NCBI RefSeq assembly: GCF_001735805.1
Contig: NZ_CP017248.1
Span: forward strand, 6,696,001-6,760,000
Direction: 5' to 3'
Origin: Streptomyces fodineus
GTDB lineage: Bacteria > Actinomycetota > Actinomycetes > Streptomycetales > Streptomycetaceae
Length of the DNA stretch: 64,000 nt
The translations under genes were made by a program, and so were the position numbers. Positions 63,880 through 64,000 of the stretch are shown piece by piece. Position 1 is the stretch's first letter; every line of letters begins with the position of its first letter. A model generated the notes under the pieces. It saw nothing but the letters and a program-made list of their open reading frames with translations. It was not told where the DNA came from and made no database searches.

Positions 63880-64000
63880 CGGTCCCCTTTCTGCCGGTCC
63901 GAGCGTACGCGGCTGGGCGTGTCCTCGTCATGGGATCCCGGCGACCGTCGTCAAAGAGAGAACCAACGTGATCAGACCGGCGTGACGGGCAGTCCGCCGC

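Overview
The window is high-GC actinobacterial DNA, almost certainly a Streptomyces chromosome. The evidence is the codon bias, GTG starts, rare TTA codons confined to accessory genes, an HrdA-type sigma factor beside dnaG, and an Mbl-like actin homologue. From memory, dnaG, hrdA, the ABC exporter pair, mbl, a carboxyltransferase and an acyl-CoA ligase lie together in the same region of the S. coelicolor chromosome. They therefore look like a conserved frame that here carries a large accessory insertion.

Layout. 1-9.5 kb is core: the end of an FAD oxidoreductase, dnaG, hrdA, a heterodimeric ABC exporter, an FGGY kinase and a YtxH-like protein. 9.6-10.0 kb holds two identical tRNA-Asn genes and a CAT-anticodon tRNA. 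10-21.5 kb is a defence and mobile segment: a SWIM zinc-finger protein, a VapBC toxin-antitoxin pair, a four-gene type II Wadjet (jetABCD) operon and a broken IS5-family transposase. An aldo/keto reductase follows. 22.6-43.0 kb is a complete chloramphenicol biosynthetic cluster. Its leftward arm (cmlS-cmlK-cmlJ-acyl carrier protein) should chlorinate and activate the dichloroacetyl unit. Its rightward arm (cmlI-condensation-like protein-cmlP-cmlA-cmlB-cmlC-cmlD-cmlE) makes p-aminophenylalanine from chorismate, loads, hydroxylates, reduces and N-oxygenates it. A CmlR/Cmx-type efflux pump, a cation/proton antiporter, a phosphopantetheinyl transferase and a StrR-like regulator complete it. Both arms start from one 293-bp divergent promoter region, which contains a 9-N11-9 inverted repeat with StrR-box architecture.

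43.2-47.8 kb holds a decayed StrR-like fragment, an MFS transporter, a TPR-type regulator and a second murB-like gene. From 48.3 kb the window is core-like again: a STAS-ANTAR regulator, a MEDS-ATPase regulator, mbl, a frameshifted carboxyltransferase, a malonyl-CoA-synthetase-like ligase, a methyltransferase, an ATP-grasp protein, LysR/SDR and IclR/SMP-30 pairs, and a cassette of FAD oxidoreductase, MAB_1171c-like membrane protein and HExxH protease.

Most notable signals: (i) one family of GC-rich palindromic repeats inserted in frame in two unrelated genes (jetC and the acyl-CoA ligase); (ii) the StrR-type box at the single bidirectional control point of the antibiotic cluster, with TTA codons in its regulator and several of its genes; (iii) a short ORF overlapping a perfect hairpin ahead of the efflux pump; (iv) a 221-bp tandem array made from the 3' end of a gene.
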